Positions 23,406 to 33,251 of a stretch of 33,545 nucleotides of DNA are shown here, piece after piece (the stretch's first letter is position 1; each line of letters starts with the position of its first letter). This DNA comes from Moraxella sp. (GTDB taxonomy: Bacteria; Pseudomonadota; Gammaproteobacteria; Pseudomonadales; Moraxellaceae). Both the position numbers and the translations under genes were made by a program. The stretch lies in the NCBI GenBank assembly GCA_030525705.1, contig JAUNEE010000013.1, positions 1 through 33,545 of the forward strand, given 5' to 3'. The notes beneath the pieces were generated by a model. That model had not been told where the DNA came from, searched no databases, and saw nothing but the letters and a program-made list of their open reading frames with translations.

Positions 23406-25937
23406 ATGACATCAAAAAACACCCTACTTCAACGCCTAACCGACGGCTACAAAAGCCTATCTGTCAAAGGTCTTTCACTGGCGGTTACCCCAACCATGAT
23501 GGGCGATACGCCCGCCATCGACAAAGACGTACCGACTTTTTATGTGCTAGACGAGTACTCTCGTGCTAACAGCCTACTGCTAGAAAAACAGCTAAAAGCC
23601 GTTCAACTGCCCTCAGCACTGGGGGCGGTGCGTCAAGGCAGCATTGATGAAAGCTCTGCCATGATTTTCACCAAGCACCGCCGTGCCAAAAACGAGCTGT
23701 CGCCACGCCTTGAGCGGCTCATTGACGCTTGCCTTGCCGACCCTGCCTTGACCGTGAAGCTTGTGCCTGTGACCATTCTTTGGGGGCGCATGCCTGAGAA
23801 AGAGGATTCTTTGTTCAAGCTACTCATCGCCGATGAATGGCGTGTCCCCAGTATCAGCAAGCAGCTCTTTAACATCGGCGTGATGGGGCGGGATACCTTT
23901 GTGCAATTTTTCGAGCCAAAAGACCTACAAACCCTCATCAAAGCCGCCCAAGAAAACCCAGACAATGACAGTCCTGACGCGATAAAACGTGCCATCGCCG
24001 CCCGCCTAAAAGGCTATCTGCACAAGCAACGTGCCAGCATTCTTGGGCCTGATTTGTCCGACAAACGTGGCATCGAAAGTAATATCCTAAAATCCACCGC
24101 CGTGCAAGACGCCATCATGGCAAAAGCCGCCGACACAGGCAAGCCCATCTCCGCCATAAAAAAAGAAGCCCAAGGCTACATCAATGAAATCGCCAGTGAC
24201 TATTCCTACTCGGTAGTGCGGGTCTTTGAGCGGTTTTTGACGTGGTTATGGACACAGCTATATGATGGCGTGGAAGTGCGACACTTCGAGCGGGTGCGGA
24301 CGCTCGCCCCCGACCATCAAATCGTCTATGTGCCGTGCCACAGAAGCCACATGGATTATTTGCTTTTGTCTTATATCATTCATAACCGAGGCTTAAGAAT
24401 TCCGCACGTTGCCGCAGGGGCGAATTTGAATATTCCACTTTTGGGCGAGCTGTTGCGTTCTGGTGGTGCATTTTTCTTAAGACGCAGTTTTCGTGACAAT
24501 CCCCTTTATGGCACGGTATTTAAAGAATACCTGCACAATCTTATGCAACGCTCCGCCCCCATCGAGTATTTCATTGAGGGCGGACGCTCACGCTCGGGCA
24601 GACTGCTTGCGCCGAAGCTGGGTATGCTCGCCATGACCGTGGCAAGCTACCTAAAATCCCCCGCCAAGCCCGTGGTCTTTATCCCCACCTACATCAGCTA
24701 TGAACGCATCATGGAGGGGGCGACCTACGTGGGTGAACTAAAAGGCAAACCCAAAGAAACCGAAAACCTGCTTGGACTCATTAAAACCGCCAAAAAAATC
24801 GACCGTGTCTTCGGGACGGTGCATTTATCCTTTGGCGAGCCGTTATTTTTAGATGATTTCATCAAAAAATTCGACGTCCAAACAACAACCGACAACCCCG
24901 AAACCCAAGCAAAAAACCAAGAAAACACCGCCGCCATGGTGCAAAACATCGGCGTAAAAATCCTAAAAAATATCAATAAAGCCGCCGTGGTGAACCCTGT
25001 TTCGCTCATCGCCTTGGTGATTTTATCCACGCCAAAAGCCGCCCTTGACGAAACGCACTTTTTGACGCAGTTAGCACTTTACCAAGAACTTGCCAAAGAG
25101 CTGCCCTATGATGAGGACGTTGCGGTTAGCACGCTGTCTCCAGAAGCAATGCTCAGCTACGCAGAAAAACTAAAACTCATCACGAAAACACCGCACATTC
25201 TGGGCAATGTCATTCAGGTGGCGGACAAACAAGCCCCCATGCTCAGTTATTTTAGAAATAACATTTTGCACGTCTTTATCGTGCCGTCCCTTTTGGCAGC
25301 CCTTATCCAAAGAAACGGGCGAATTTCTGTACGAGACTTGCAAGAAGTCAGCCGCCTGCTCTATCCTTTCTTGCAGGCTGAACTGTTTTTGAAATATGCA
25401 CAGGCACGCATTGACAACATCACCGCTGTCGCCTTGGACGTGCTGATAAAATTGGGCGTGGTGACGGATTTGGGCAATAACGTGGTCGCTGTGCCGAACC
25501 GCACCAGCCAAGATTACCAAAAGCTTATTTTACTGGCAAGTCCCGCCCAGCAAAGCCTTGAGCGGTATTTTATGGCACTTACCCTGCTTGCCGAGCAAGG
25601 CACGGGCGAAGTCACGCTCTCACAAGTGGTAGAACTGTGCCACCTTGTCGGACAAAGGCTGTCTGTGCTGTATGGCGATGATTTGCCCGACTTATTTGAC
25701 AAAGCACTGTTCACCAACTTCCTAAACGCCCTCATTCGCACAGGCTACGCCAAAACGGACGACGATGGCACGCTTTTATTTGATGAACGCATCACAAAAG
25801 TCGCCAAATACGCCCGCTTCGTTCTAAGCGATGACACGATGACGCTGATTCGTTATGCCACCAACTTAAGCGATGACGAGCTGGCACAAATCACCCAAGG
25901 CAACAAAAAAAGCAAAACCAAACTTAAATCCCAGTAA
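23406..25937 (+). CDS. plsB: Glycerol-3-phosphate acyltransferase
   Basis: An inner-membrane-associated enzyme that adds the first acyl chain in phospholipid synthesis. It is about 843 residues from the ATG at 23406; an in-frame ATG 25 codons earlier (23331) is possible. The four acyltransferase blocks are visible: H-R-S-H-M-D-Y (H-x4-D), G-G-A-F-F-L-R-R-S-F, F-I-E-G-G-R-S-R-S-G-R and F-I-P-T-Y-I-S-Y-E. The long N- and C-terminal regions are as in E. coli PlsB (807 residues). A strong shared terminator follows. Confidence 0.95.
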   Translation: MTSKNTLLQRLTDGYKSLSVKGLSLAVTPTMMGDTPAIDKDVPTFYVLDEYSRANSLLLEKQLKAVQLPSALGAVRQGSIDESSAMIFTKHRRAKNELSPRLERLIDACLADPALTVKLVPVTILWGRMPEKEDSLFKLLIADEWRVPSISKQLFNIGVMGRDTFVQFFEPKDLQTLIKAAQENPDNDSPDAIKRAIAARLKGYLHKQRASILGPDLSDKRGIESNILKSTAVQDAIMAKAADTGKPISAIKKEAQGYINEIASDYSYSVVRVFERFLTWLWTQLYDGVEVRHFERVRTLAPDHQIVYVPCHRSHMDYLLLSYIIHNRGLRIPHVAAGANLNIPLLGELLRSGGAFFLRRSFRDNPLYGTVFKEYLHNLMQRSAPIEYFIEGGRSRSGRLLAPKLGMLAMTVASYLKSPAKPVVFIPTYISYERIMEGATYVGELKGKPKETENLLGLIKTAKKIDRVFGTVHLSFGEPLFLDDFIKKFDVQTTTDNPETQAKNQENTAAMVQNIGVKILKNINKAAVVNPVSLIALVILSTPKAALDETHFLTQLALYQELAKELPYDEDVAVSTLSPEAMLSYAEKLKLITKTPHILGNVIQVADKQAPMLSYFRNNILHVFIVPSLLAALIQRNGRISVRDLQEVSRLLYPFLQAELFLKYAQARIDNITAVALDVLIKLGVVTDLGNNVVAVPNRTSQDYQKLILLASPAQQSLERYFMALTLLAEQGTGEVTLSQVVELCHLVGQRLSVLYGDDLPDLFDKALFTNFLNALIRTGYAKTDDDGTLLFDERITKVAKYARFVLSDDTMTLIRYATNLSDDELAQITQGNKKSKTKLKSQ

Positions 25938-25947
25938 TCCCCACCAT

Positions 25948-25986
25948 AAAAAAAGAAAACCCCACAAAGCAGGGTTTTCTTTTTTT
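25948..25986. terminator. Bidirectional terminator between plsB and the OmpA-family gene
   Basis: AAAAAAAGAAAACCC and GGGTTTTCTTTTTTT form a 15-bp stem around a 9-nt loop, between two convergent genes. Confidence 0.85.
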
Positions 25987-26033
25987 ATATCATACCAAAA
26001 CTCACTCGCTTTTAAGTGAGCGGGCATGACCGC

Positions 26034-27803
26034 TTATTTTTTGTCAGTGGTGTTGCTGACAGCTTCACCTGCAGCGGTAGCGGCATCGCTAACGGTGGCG
26101 GCAGCTGTGCTAGCCGCATCTGCAACTGTGCTGGCTGCTGCAGATGCTGTATCTGCAACGGCAGTGGCAGCCGTGGTAGCGGCAGCAGCGGCTGTATCAA
26201 CTGTAGTGGTGGCTGCTGCGGTGTCGCCTACAGTTGCCACTTTTTCACCATCTTGACCGAAGATGGTGAACTGGATACGGCGGTTTTTGAAGCGACCTTG
26301 CTCGGTGCCATTGGTAGCAACAGGGAAGTCATAGCTTGCACCAACGACTTCTAGCTTGTCATCGCTAACGCCTTTTGACACTAGGTAGTCATGTACTGCT
26401 TTGGCACGACGCTCAGACAATTTTTGATTATACTCATGTGAGCCTTGGCTGTCGGTATGACCAGTAATCACCAAGTGTGCATCAGGCAGTGCCATTAGAC
26501 GTGCCGCCGCCAAGTCCAAGATGGCTTGGTTTTCAGCAGGAATGTCTGATGAATCAGAAGCGAAGTTGATGATTTGTAGGTTTAGTGCATTTACCAAGTC
26601 ATCTAGGGTTGAGCTGTCAGTTAATCCCTCTAGGGCAGCTTTTGATGCTTGGATAGACCCTGCAACCACCTCTGCTTCATTCAACACAGGCTCAGCCGCC
26701 ACAGTGAAGTCTGCTGGCAATGCGCCTTTAACGTTATCCACCAAGCTTTGCAAAGCGGTAGCGTCAGATGAGTTTAGAAGAATGTTTGTGCCATTCACGC
26801 TCAAGCTGGCATCAGGCACACCACGCATAAAACCTAGGATTTGTGGTAGGTATTGTGCGGCAGGCATTTCAGCTGCGGTGGCAGAAGACGTGTCAAACTT
26901 ACAGCTGTCAGCCCCGAATACAGAAGCGATACCCGTGCGGATTTGCTCGCCCAGACCATCACTGCCAACCGTACCCTCGCAGCTGAACAAAGCGTCACCC
27001 GCACCATTCAATGCCAAGGCAAGACCTGCTGGGGCAAGGGCAGCAGCGGTCGCAGTTTCAGCGGTAGTCGCACCTTGAACAGGGGCGGCTACTGGGGTTG
27101 GGTCTTTTTGGCAAGCTTTTAGCAACGCCCATGCCAACGCCGCAAGGATGATCAAACCGATAATTGGTAGCAAACTTTTTAGGAAGCCGCCGCCTTTTTC
27201 TTCTTCTTTACGCACGGTCGTGGTAGCAGCGACAGGAGCAGCCACTGGCGTAGAGCTTGTGGCGGTCGGTGCAACGACAGGTGCAGGTGCTGGCGTGGTA
27301 TCCACCAAAGGATTGACGGGAGCAGCTGCAGCCGAGCTTAAACCGAACAGACCCGCTGGCAACAATGCCACAAGCCAGTTTGGCAAGCCAGACAACAAAC
27401 CCTCACGCTCAGAAGATAGGTACTCTTCTACAGGCACGACACCCGCCAGACTTTTGATATAATCATAAGCCGCTGGCAAACCGATAGCAGATAGACCGCT
27501 AACGGTGTCAATCGGTAGGTTTAGGTTGTTTGCGATGGCATCATAAATACCAACTTTAGTCGCAACAGGTGTGCCGTCATTTTGGAACAATGCACCCAAA
27601 AGTGCATCACCGTCTTGATGCTCAGTAGCGGTCAACGCACCAAGGCGTTTTACGGTTGCCACGTCTGTCAAACGAGTAGCAAGCAAGGTGTACAACGCAC
27701 CCAAAGCACCTTTCTTAGCGGTGACATCACCCACCAAATCAGGCGTTGCTTCAAGCACTGCAGGGGTTACATATTCTTGTAGGGCATCAATAATAGTCGC
27801 CAT
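26034..27803 (-). CDS. DUF937-BON-OmpA envelope protein with an alanine-rich tail
   Basis: A 589-residue protein. Residues ~25-90 look like a DUF937 domain (L-G-A-L-Y-T-L-L, G-D-A-L-L-G-A-L-F). A Pro/Ala/Thr linker follows, then one membrane helix (209-229). A BON-like region (about 265-400) precedes an OmpA C-terminal peptidoglycan-binding domain (409-517, with H-T-D-S-Q-G and N-R-R-I). The last ~65 residues are almost only Ala, Thr, Val, Asp and Ser. The ATG at 27803 is set by AAGAGAG upstream. The single helix suggests inner-membrane anchoring with a periplasmic OmpA domain. Confidence 0.85.
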   Translation of the reverse strand: MATIIDALQEYVTPAVLEATPDLVGDVTAKKGALGALYTLLATRLTDVATVKRLGALTATEHQDGDALLGALFQNDGTPVATKVGIYDAIANNLNLPIDTVSGLSAIGLPAAYDYIKSLAGVVPVEEYLSSEREGLLSGLPNWLVALLPAGLFGLSSAAAAPVNPLVDTTPAPAPVVAPTATSSTPVAAPVAATTTVRKEEEKGGGFLKSLLPIIGLIILAALAWALLKACQKDPTPVAAPVQGATTAETATAAALAPAGLALALNGAGDALFSCEGTVGSDGLGEQIRTGIASVFGADSCKFDTSSATAAEMPAAQYLPQILGFMRGVPDASLSVNGTNILLNSSDATALQSLVDNVKGALPADFTVAAEPVLNEAEVVAGSIQASKAALEGLTDSSTLDDLVNALNLQIINFASDSSDIPAENQAILDLAAARLMALPDAHLVITGHTDSQGSHEYNQKLSERRAKAVHDYLVSKGVSDDKLEVVGASYDFPVATNGTEQGRFKNRRIQFTIFGQDGEKVATVGDTAAATTTVDTAAAAATTAATAVADTASAAASTVADAASTAAATVSDAATAAGEAVSNTTDKK

Positions 27804-28187
27804 AAATTCTCTCTTTATAAAACGAATGACCATTTTGGTCAAAAAAATCACAACTCACCAAACACAGCCGAGTTTCGCCATTTTATGGTTTTTCGGCTTA
27901 TTTTTGGCAAGTCGCATTAACGTTGCTATATTGTCGTTAATTTTTTAAAAAATAGAAAGCCTAAAACACAATCAAACAACAAAAATCCTATGATACTCTC
28001 CAAAAAAAGCACTTTTTACCCAGCCACACAAGCAATTAAACCACACATGGTTTATTTTTTGGTGGCGTCGCCCCATTTACGAGAAGTTACCATTTTTTCA
28101 ATTAAAATTTGTTATACTAAAACGCTTTTAGATTTATTTTATTGTCATAGGTGCTTTCACTCGGCAGCACCCGAAAAAGGAGTGTAT

Positions 28188-29270
28188 ATGGCGGTAACGT
28201 CCAAAAAATTCCCTCTACCCTTATGGTCGCTGATTTTACCCATTATTGCGTGGACTTTATATTTTATTGGTGTAAAAGGCAGTATTTTACTTCAAGCCTT
28301 GGGCGGTGTTTTTTTGATTGGTAGCGTATTGTCTGCGGTACACCATGCTGAGGTGGTTGCCCATAAGGTTGGCGAGCCATTCGGGACAATTATTTTGGCG
28401 CTTGCCATCACCATCATCGAGGTGGCACTCATCATCTCCTTGATGGTTGCAGGGGGTGACAATGCCCCATTTTTGGCAAGGGACACCGTCTTTGCTGCCA
28501 TCATGCTGATTTTAAATGGGATTTTGGGCATTTCGCTCATGCTGGGCGGTCTAAAGCACCGTGAGCAGTTTTTCGGACAAAAGTCCGCCAGTACCGCTTT
28601 GATTACCCTTGTGGCGATTTTGGTTTTGACTTTGATTCTGCCGAACTTCACCACCTCCACTGCAGAAGGCACGTACAGCGGTCCGCAGATGGTGTTTGTG
28701 GCATTGGCAAGCTTGGTACTGTACGGCTCGTTCATCATGGTGCAGACCGTGCGTCACCGTGACTATTTTTTGGCGGCGGACGATGACCTTGACCATCACG
28801 CCGCACCGCCCAGTGCCGTGGTTGCAGGCACAAGCCTAGGTTTTTTGGTGGTGTGTCTTGGCATCGTGGTGCTGATGGCAAAAGCCCTTTCCCCCGCCAT
28901 TGAAGCGATGGTCGCAAGCATCGGCGCACCGCAGACCTTGGTCGGGGTTATCATCGCAGCCGTGGTACTTTTGCCTGAGGGTCTAGCCGCCTTAAACGCC
29001 GCCAGCAAAAACCGCTTTCAGACCAGTCTAAACCTATCTTTAGGCTCAGCACTTGCCAGTATCGGACTCACCATTCCTGCGGTAGTTTTGGTGTGCTTGA
29101 TGAATGACATTCCTTTGGTGCTTGGGCTGGACGGAAAATCCATGGTACTGCTCGGGCTGTCGGTATTCATCGTCATGCTGTCCTTAAATCAAGGGCGGAC
29201 AAATATGCTCTACGGCATCGTGCTTTTGGTGAATTTAGCGGCGTATATTTTTACCATCATCAATCCTTAA
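28188..29270 (+). CDS. chaA: Calcium/proton antiporter, ChaA type
   Basis: A 360-residue inner-membrane CaCA-family exchanger with about eleven helices. Two repeat motifs carry acidic ion ligands: A-L-A-I-T-I-I-E-V-A-L-I-I-S in the first half and L-P-E-G-L-A-A-L-N-A-A in the second. G-E-P-F-G-T-I-I-L also matches ChaA. AAAAAGGAG sits 7 bp before the ATG at 28188. The longer frame back to 27990 reads through non-coding-like sequence. Confidence 0.92.
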   Translation: MAVTSKKFPLPLWSLILPIIAWTLYFIGVKGSILLQALGGVFLIGSVLSAVHHAEVVAHKVGEPFGTIILALAITIIEVALIISLMVAGGDNAPFLARDTVFAAIMLILNGILGISLMLGGLKHREQFFGQKSASTALITLVAILVLTLILPNFTTSTAEGTYSGPQMVFVALASLVLYGSFIMVQTVRHRDYFLAADDDLDHHAAPPSAVVAGTSLGFLVVCLGIVVLMAKALSPAIEAMVASIGAPQTLVGVIIAAVVLLPEGLAALNAASKNRFQTSLNLSLGSALASIGLTIPAVVLVCLMNDIPLVLGLDGKSMVLLGLSVFIVMLSLNQGRTNMLYGIVLLVNLAAYIFTIINP

Positions 29271-29285
29271 CATTAAATTTCAAAA

Positions 29286-29320
29286 AAAACCGTCCCACGC
29301 TGACGGTTTTTCTTTTTTTT
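29286..29320 (+). terminator. Terminator of chaA
   Basis: AAAACCGTC and GACGGTTTT form a 9-bp stem around a 7-nt loop, followed by a long T-run, about 15 bp after the stop. Confidence 0.85.
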
Positions 29321-29403
29321 AAGGACTTTTAGAGTGTATGTCAAATGACACGCTTATCCATGCTTGATTTATTTGTAGAAAATTAACCCCCAAACCCCAT
29401 CAC

Positions 29404-29444
29404 ACCGTTCACGTTAAGCCCCACCTACAGGGAACGGTTTTTTG
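29404..29444 (+). terminator. Second terminator-like hairpin
   Basis: ACCGTTC and GAACGGT pair over 7 bp around a 21-nt loop, followed by TTTTT. It may be a backup or a remnant. No gene lies between it and chaA. Confidence 0.35.
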
Positions 29445-29560
29445 TTATGGCGTGACAAGCACACCACGGACGAACAAGGAAGCTGATGTGTCTTAAGTTC
29501 ATCGCATATCTTTTATTCAGTAAACCTACCCGCCCTCGCTAACACAGGCGTCTTTTATCC

Positions 29561-29989
29561 TCACCCAAACAGTCCTGCATACAGCCCGTACAGCAGGACA
29601 TAGCGTGCAGTTTTGGCGATTGCCACCAAGATAAAAAACCGCCAAAAACGTTCATTTAACACGCCTGCAATAAAAGTCAACGGGTCACCCATCACAGGCA
29701 GCCAACTAAAGAGCAGACTGTACACCCCATAACGGTGATAATGACGGGTGGCACGTGCCATGCTCTCTTCACTAAAGAAAAACCACGGCTTATGGCGATG
29801 ATGATACAGCCACCGCCCCAAGCCATAATTCACCACCGAGCCTAGCACATTGCCCACACTGGCAAACAGCACCAAAAGCCACGCACCGTGTCCTTGACCA
29901 AGCAAATATAAAAGCAACGCCTCCGACTGAGCAGGCAGAAGCGTCGCCGCCAAAAACGCCGATAAAAACAGCCCAAAATACACCGCCAT
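29561..29989 (-). CDS. yqaA: YqaA-like VTT/DedA-superfamily membrane protein
   Basis: A 142-residue protein, the same length as E. coli YqaA. Shared motifs include A-T-L-L-P-A-Q-S-E (early), G-N-V-L-G-S-V-V-N-Y-G-L-G-R (near 46-60), Y-G-V-Y-S-L-L-F-S-W-L-P-V-M-G-D-P (about 86-103) and K-T-A-R-Y-V near the end. DedA relatives are linked to lipid scrambling; YqaA function is not settled. It lies 12 bp after the 407-residue gene and is probably co-transcribed. Confidence 0.88.
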   Translation of the reverse strand: MAVYFGLFLSAFLAATLLPAQSEALLLYLLGQGHGAWLLVLFASVGNVLGSVVNYGLGRWLYHHRHKPWFFFSEESMARATRHYHRYGVYSLLFSWLPVMGDPLTFIAGVLNERFWRFFILVAIAKTARYVLLYGLYAGLFG

Positions 29990-30001
29990 CTAGGGCATCA
30001 T

Positions 30002-31225
30002 CTAGGCGGTGAGGCTTCTTTGTTTTGAGGGTTCATAATAAACGTCCATCATGACATGGATATTGCCCTCGTCATCGGTCTTTGACAAATCAAAGCCAAG
30101 CAAAAACAAATCCTGCACCGACACGCCTGACAGCTGCTCATCGATGTTTTGTAAGATGGATTTATGCGTCTCATAAATCCTTTGGGCGTGCAAGTCACTG
30201 TCTGGGTGCTGCCCATAAATCACCACCACAAAATGCTGCCCCACGCGGTGATAAGAATGCTCATGGCTAACACTGCCCTCTTGTTTTTGTCCAAAAGTCG
30301 CCTCTTTAAACGCCAGCACCGTCTCTATGATGTTCATGCGGGTATAACCCGACTGAAGCAAAAGCTGCTGCACCACCCACCACGGCACAGGCATTTCTGC
30401 TGCTTGCTGACGGGTGACCATTCGCTCCACCGCCTTCACCCACAAAGGGGCAACTGCCTGCTGACGAGCAACCAAAGCATCAATGCTGTCTTGCTTTTTA
30501 TAAACAGATTCCTTAATGGGCGGCGAGACACGCACCATGAAGTCTTGTTTTTGGAGCTGTTTTTCTACTTGCCATGCCCGCTGAAAATACACAGGGTCAT
30601 GCAAAAACGTCTTGGCAAGCTGAACAGCACTCTCAAACGGCACCTGCCCCACCAAGGCTTGACGGTGGTACTTTAAAAACGCCAAAAGGTCGCTGGCGGA
30701 CGGCAAATGCTCAAGCAAAGCGTGCCAATCCTGCCAAGAAAACGCCTGCAAAATGGTCGCTTCATCGTCCAAATCAAAAACACAATCCTCATGAAAAAAC
30801 TGATGATTTAACTCATGATTCATGCAGTACTGCACCCCATCGATGGTCGTTGACACCCCCACAAGCCCGACAAAATACACCTTGGGCAGTTCTTTGTCGT
30901 CATATTTGTCGGGACGCTGGTCTGCCACGACAGCCAGTTTTTCTTGCCAGTCTTTTGGGATATTTTTTAGGGCTTTGCTGTGCTGTTTTAATAAAGCATT
31001 GGCAAGCTCGACATGGCTTTGTTTTAGAAGCTCACCCGTACTGTCATTGGCGATGGCAGGCTCGTATTTTTCTGCGGTTAGCACAAAAATAAGGGCGTCA
31101 TCAATAAAAAACGCATGGTCATAGCCCAGCTTCGCACGGGGCTTTTTCGGGGCATTGCCCAAAAAAACCCCGATAGGGCTGGTCAATAAAACATTCTGCC
31201 AATCAATGGCGGTGGCGTCGGTCAT
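30002..31225 (-). CDS. Unrecognised 407-residue protein
   Basis: A soluble protein beginning MTDATAIDWQNVLLTSPIGV. It is rich in Gln, His, Leu and Val and has no signal peptide or membrane helix. An M-N-H-E-L-N-H-Q-F-F-H-E-D segment (around residue 135-150) could bind metal but is not a clear protease HExxH. Near the end is R-V-G-Q-H-F-V-V-V-I-Y-G-Q. The ATG at 31225 is preferred over a TTG four codons upstream. I do not recognise the family. It precedes yqaA. Confidence 0.75.
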   Translation of the reverse strand: MTDATAIDWQNVLLTSPIGVFLGNAPKKPRAKLGYDHAFFIDDALIFVLTAEKYEPAIANDSTGELLKQSHVELANALLKQHSKALKNIPKDWQEKLAVVADQRPDKYDDKELPKVYFVGLVGVSTTIDGVQYCMNHELNHQFFHEDCVFDLDDEATILQAFSWQDWHALLEHLPSASDLLAFLKYHRQALVGQVPFESAVQLAKTFLHDPVYFQRAWQVEKQLQKQDFMVRVSPPIKESVYKKQDSIDALVARQQAVAPLWVKAVERMVTRQQAAEMPVPWWVVQQLLLQSGYTRMNIIETVLAFKEATFGQKQEGSVSHEHSYHRVGQHFVVVIYGQHPDSDLHAQRIYETHKSILQNIDEQLSGVSVQDLFLLGFDLSKTDDEGNIHVMMDVYYEPSKQRSLTA

Positions 31226-31290
31226 AAATATATCCAAGGACGTAAAAAATAGGTGCTTTATAACATTGCAAAAAGTATTCCAATAATAAA

Positions 31291-31319
31291 AAACCGCCCA
31301 AACAAGCTTCAGGCGGTTG
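31291..31319 (-). terminator. Terminator of glyA
   Basis: AACCGCC and GGCGGTT form a 7-bp stem around a 13-nt loop, followed by TTTTATT on the minus strand, 16 bp after the glyA stop. Confidence 0.8.
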
Positions 31320-31334
31320 TTAGCTGTTGTGTCC

Positions 31335-32729
31335 TTATTTTGTCAATTTGCTTGACAATTCAGCCAGTTTTTCAGACAACTCCCCCGCCTTTTGACGCAA
31401 GGTATTGACGATTTCATTATCGCCCACTTGTTCGTCAATAAAGGCGTTTAGGTTGTTTAAAATCTCTTGACCGTGTCCTTTTTTCTCATAAACGGGCAAG
31501 CGTTTGCAGATTTCGGCAACTTTGGCACGCACTTCCGCAATCACTTTTTCATCGCCACGAGCGTCTAGCACATCACAGACCCAGCCAGCAAGCTCACGCA
31601 CATCATCTTCTTTAAAGCCACGGGTGGTAATCGCAGGCGTACCCACACGGATACCGCTTGTTACAAAAGGCGATTTGGGGTCGTTTGGTACGGAGTTTTT
31701 GTTCACAGTAATGTGGGCATCGCCAAGCCATTTGTCCGCGTCTTTGCCTGTGATGTCTTGCTTGATAAGGCTAACAAGCATTAGGTGGTTTTGTGTTCCG
31801 CCTGACACCACATCATAGCCACGCTCCATGATGACTTGTGCCATCACTTTGGCGTTTTTGACGACTTGTTCTTGATAGGCTTTAAAGTCATCGCTCATCG
31901 CTTCTTTAAAGCACACCGCTTTACCAGCAATGGCGTGCATTAAAGGACCGCCTTGCGTACCAGGGAACACGGCGGAGTTTAATTTCTTTTCAATCTCAGG
32001 ATTGGCTCTTGCCAAAATCAAACCAGAACGCGGGCCCCGCAAGGTTTTGTGGGTGGTGGTGGTAACGACATCGGCAATCGGCACAGGGTTAGGGTACAGT
32101 CCCGCCGCCACAAGTCCTGCCACATGTGCCATATCCACAAACAGATACGCCCCGACTTCATCGGCAATCTCACGAAACTTTTGCCAATCCATCACTTGTG
32201 AGTAGGCGGAAAAGCCTGCAATAATCATCTTTGGCTTATGCTCACGGGCAAGGCGGGCGATTTCTTCATAGTCCAAAAGACCATTTTCGTCAATGCCATA
32301 ATGCACAGCATTGTAAGTCTTGCCAGAGAACGACACATTAGAACCGTGTGTCAAATGTCCGCCGTGGGCTAGGCTCATGCCAAGCACGGTGTCGCCTGCA
32401 TTTAATAGAGCAAGATAAACAGCAGCGTTGGCGTTAGAGCCTGAATGGGGCTGAACATTGGCATAGTCCGCTCCGAACAAGGCTTTGGCACGGTCAATGG
32501 CAAGCCCTTCCACCACATCGACATATTCACAGCCACCATAATAACGCTTATTTGGATAACCTTCGGCATATTTGTTGGTCAAAGACGAGCCTTGGGCTTC
32601 CATTACCGCGGGCGAGCAGTAGTTTTCTGACGCAATCAGCTCAATGTGGTCTTCTTGACGGCGGCTTTCGTTGTCAATGGCGGTTGCCAATTCTGGGTCA
32701 AAAGTGGCAATATCAATGGCTTTAAACAT
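31335..32729 (-). CDS. glyA: Serine hydroxymethyltransferase
   Basis: A 464-residue (with about 420 typical) PLP enzyme interconverting serine and glycine and loading tetrahydrofolate with a one-carbon unit. The N-terminus has I-E-L-I-A-S-E-N-Y. The PLP lysine is in [13 protein letters not shown]-terminal extension of about 40 residues is Lys/Glu/Leu-rich and possibly coiled. The ATG at 32729 has AAGGA 9 bp upstream. Confidence 0.95.
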   Translation of the reverse strand: MFKAIDIATFDPELATAIDNESRRQEDHIELIASENYCSPAVMEAQGSSLTNKYAEGYPNKRYYGGCEYVDVVEGLAIDRAKALFGADYANVQPHSGSNANAAVYLALLNAGDTVLGMSLAHGGHLTHGSNVSFSGKTYNAVHYGIDENGLLDYEEIARLAREHKPKMIIAGFSAYSQVMDWQKFREIADEVGAYLFVDMAHVAGLVAAGLYPNPVPIADVVTTTTHKTLRGPRSGLILARANPEIEKKLNSAVFPGTQGGPLMHAIAGKAVCFKEAMSDDFKAYQEQVVKNAKVMAQVIMERGYDVVSGGTQNHLMLVSLIKQDITGKDADKWLGDAHITVNKNSVPNDPKSPFVTSGIRVGTPAITTRGFKEDDVRELAGWVCDVLDARGDEKVIAEVRAKVAEICKRLPVYEKKGHGQEILNNLNAFIDEQVGDNEIVNTLRQKAGELSEKLAELSSKLTK

Positions 32730-32767
32730 AAAATTTTCCTTAGAAACAAGGTGAAAAAATCTGCTTA

Positions 32768-32796
32768 AGTGTATCATGTCACGCTTTGATACTCAA
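32768..32796 (-). promoter_or_regulatory. Promoter of glyA
   Basis: The minus strand reads TTGAGT, 17 bp, TACACT, about 40 bp before the glyA start. It is a plausible sigma-70 pair. Confidence 0.55.
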
Positions 32797-32942
32797 ATAA
32801 ATTATGTAGTCTACGGTTAAATTTAGCACTGAACAGCCCGAACCAAGAGTGCCTCATCTAAACAAAAACCACCTGCAGCTCCGACACCATTTTATCCACC
32901 AAGATGGCATTGTCACCGCCTGCCAACTTAGCATTTACCACA

Positions 32943-33251
32943 TTATAGTTCGAATCCGCCTGTATAAATCTCAATTCTTGTCTTCATCATTCCAGACAAT
33001 AAAGGATTACTACGATGAAAAATAGTTTTGTCAAAAATAATCGCATCTCCTGCATTCAGGTCAAAGACAACCCCTTCTTTGTCAAATAAATTTCTAGAAA
33101 ATCCAGAGATATACAAAGAATCACTAAATAAATGAGGAAACTTTTCTTGTATAAATGGAAACAACTTTTTTAACTGTTTTTGTTCCTCATTTCTGTATTT
33201 TGACCCCAATAATGTTTTAGGCTCTAGACTACCAAGCTCTAAAATAATCAC
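32943..33251 (-). pseudogene. C-terminal fragment of a PhyH-like 2-oxoglutarate oxygenase
   Basis: This 102-codon frame holds F-D-L-N-A-G-D-A-I-I-F-D and then H-R-S-N-P, with a later K-T-R-I-E-I. This matches the C-terminal part of phytanoyl-CoA-dioxygenase-like enzymes: the distal metal His and the 2-oxoglutarate-binding Arg. The N-terminal half with the HxD motif is missing. It begins at a GTG overlapping the transposase stop (GTGA), so the upstream part was lost at the IS junction. It is unlikely to be active. Confidence 0.65.

Noticed and set aside
26034..27122. Long plus-strand frames opposite the OmpA-family gene
   Set aside because: They are shadows of the Ala-rich codons of the minus-strand gene.
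27990..28187. N-terminal extension of ChaA by 66 residues
   Set aside because: The added part is not antiporter-like, and AAAAAGGAG just before 28188 marks the real start.
28292..29008. Minus-strand frames opposite chaA
   Set aside because: They have no ribosome-binding sites and no family likeness, and overlap a clear antiporter gene.
32858..32955. Possible 3' fragment of a gene downstream of the PhyH remnant (minus-strand frame with A-K-L-A-G-G-D-N-A)
   Set aside because: It has gene-like composition but no start, no recognised family, and is bounded by stops within about 40 codons.
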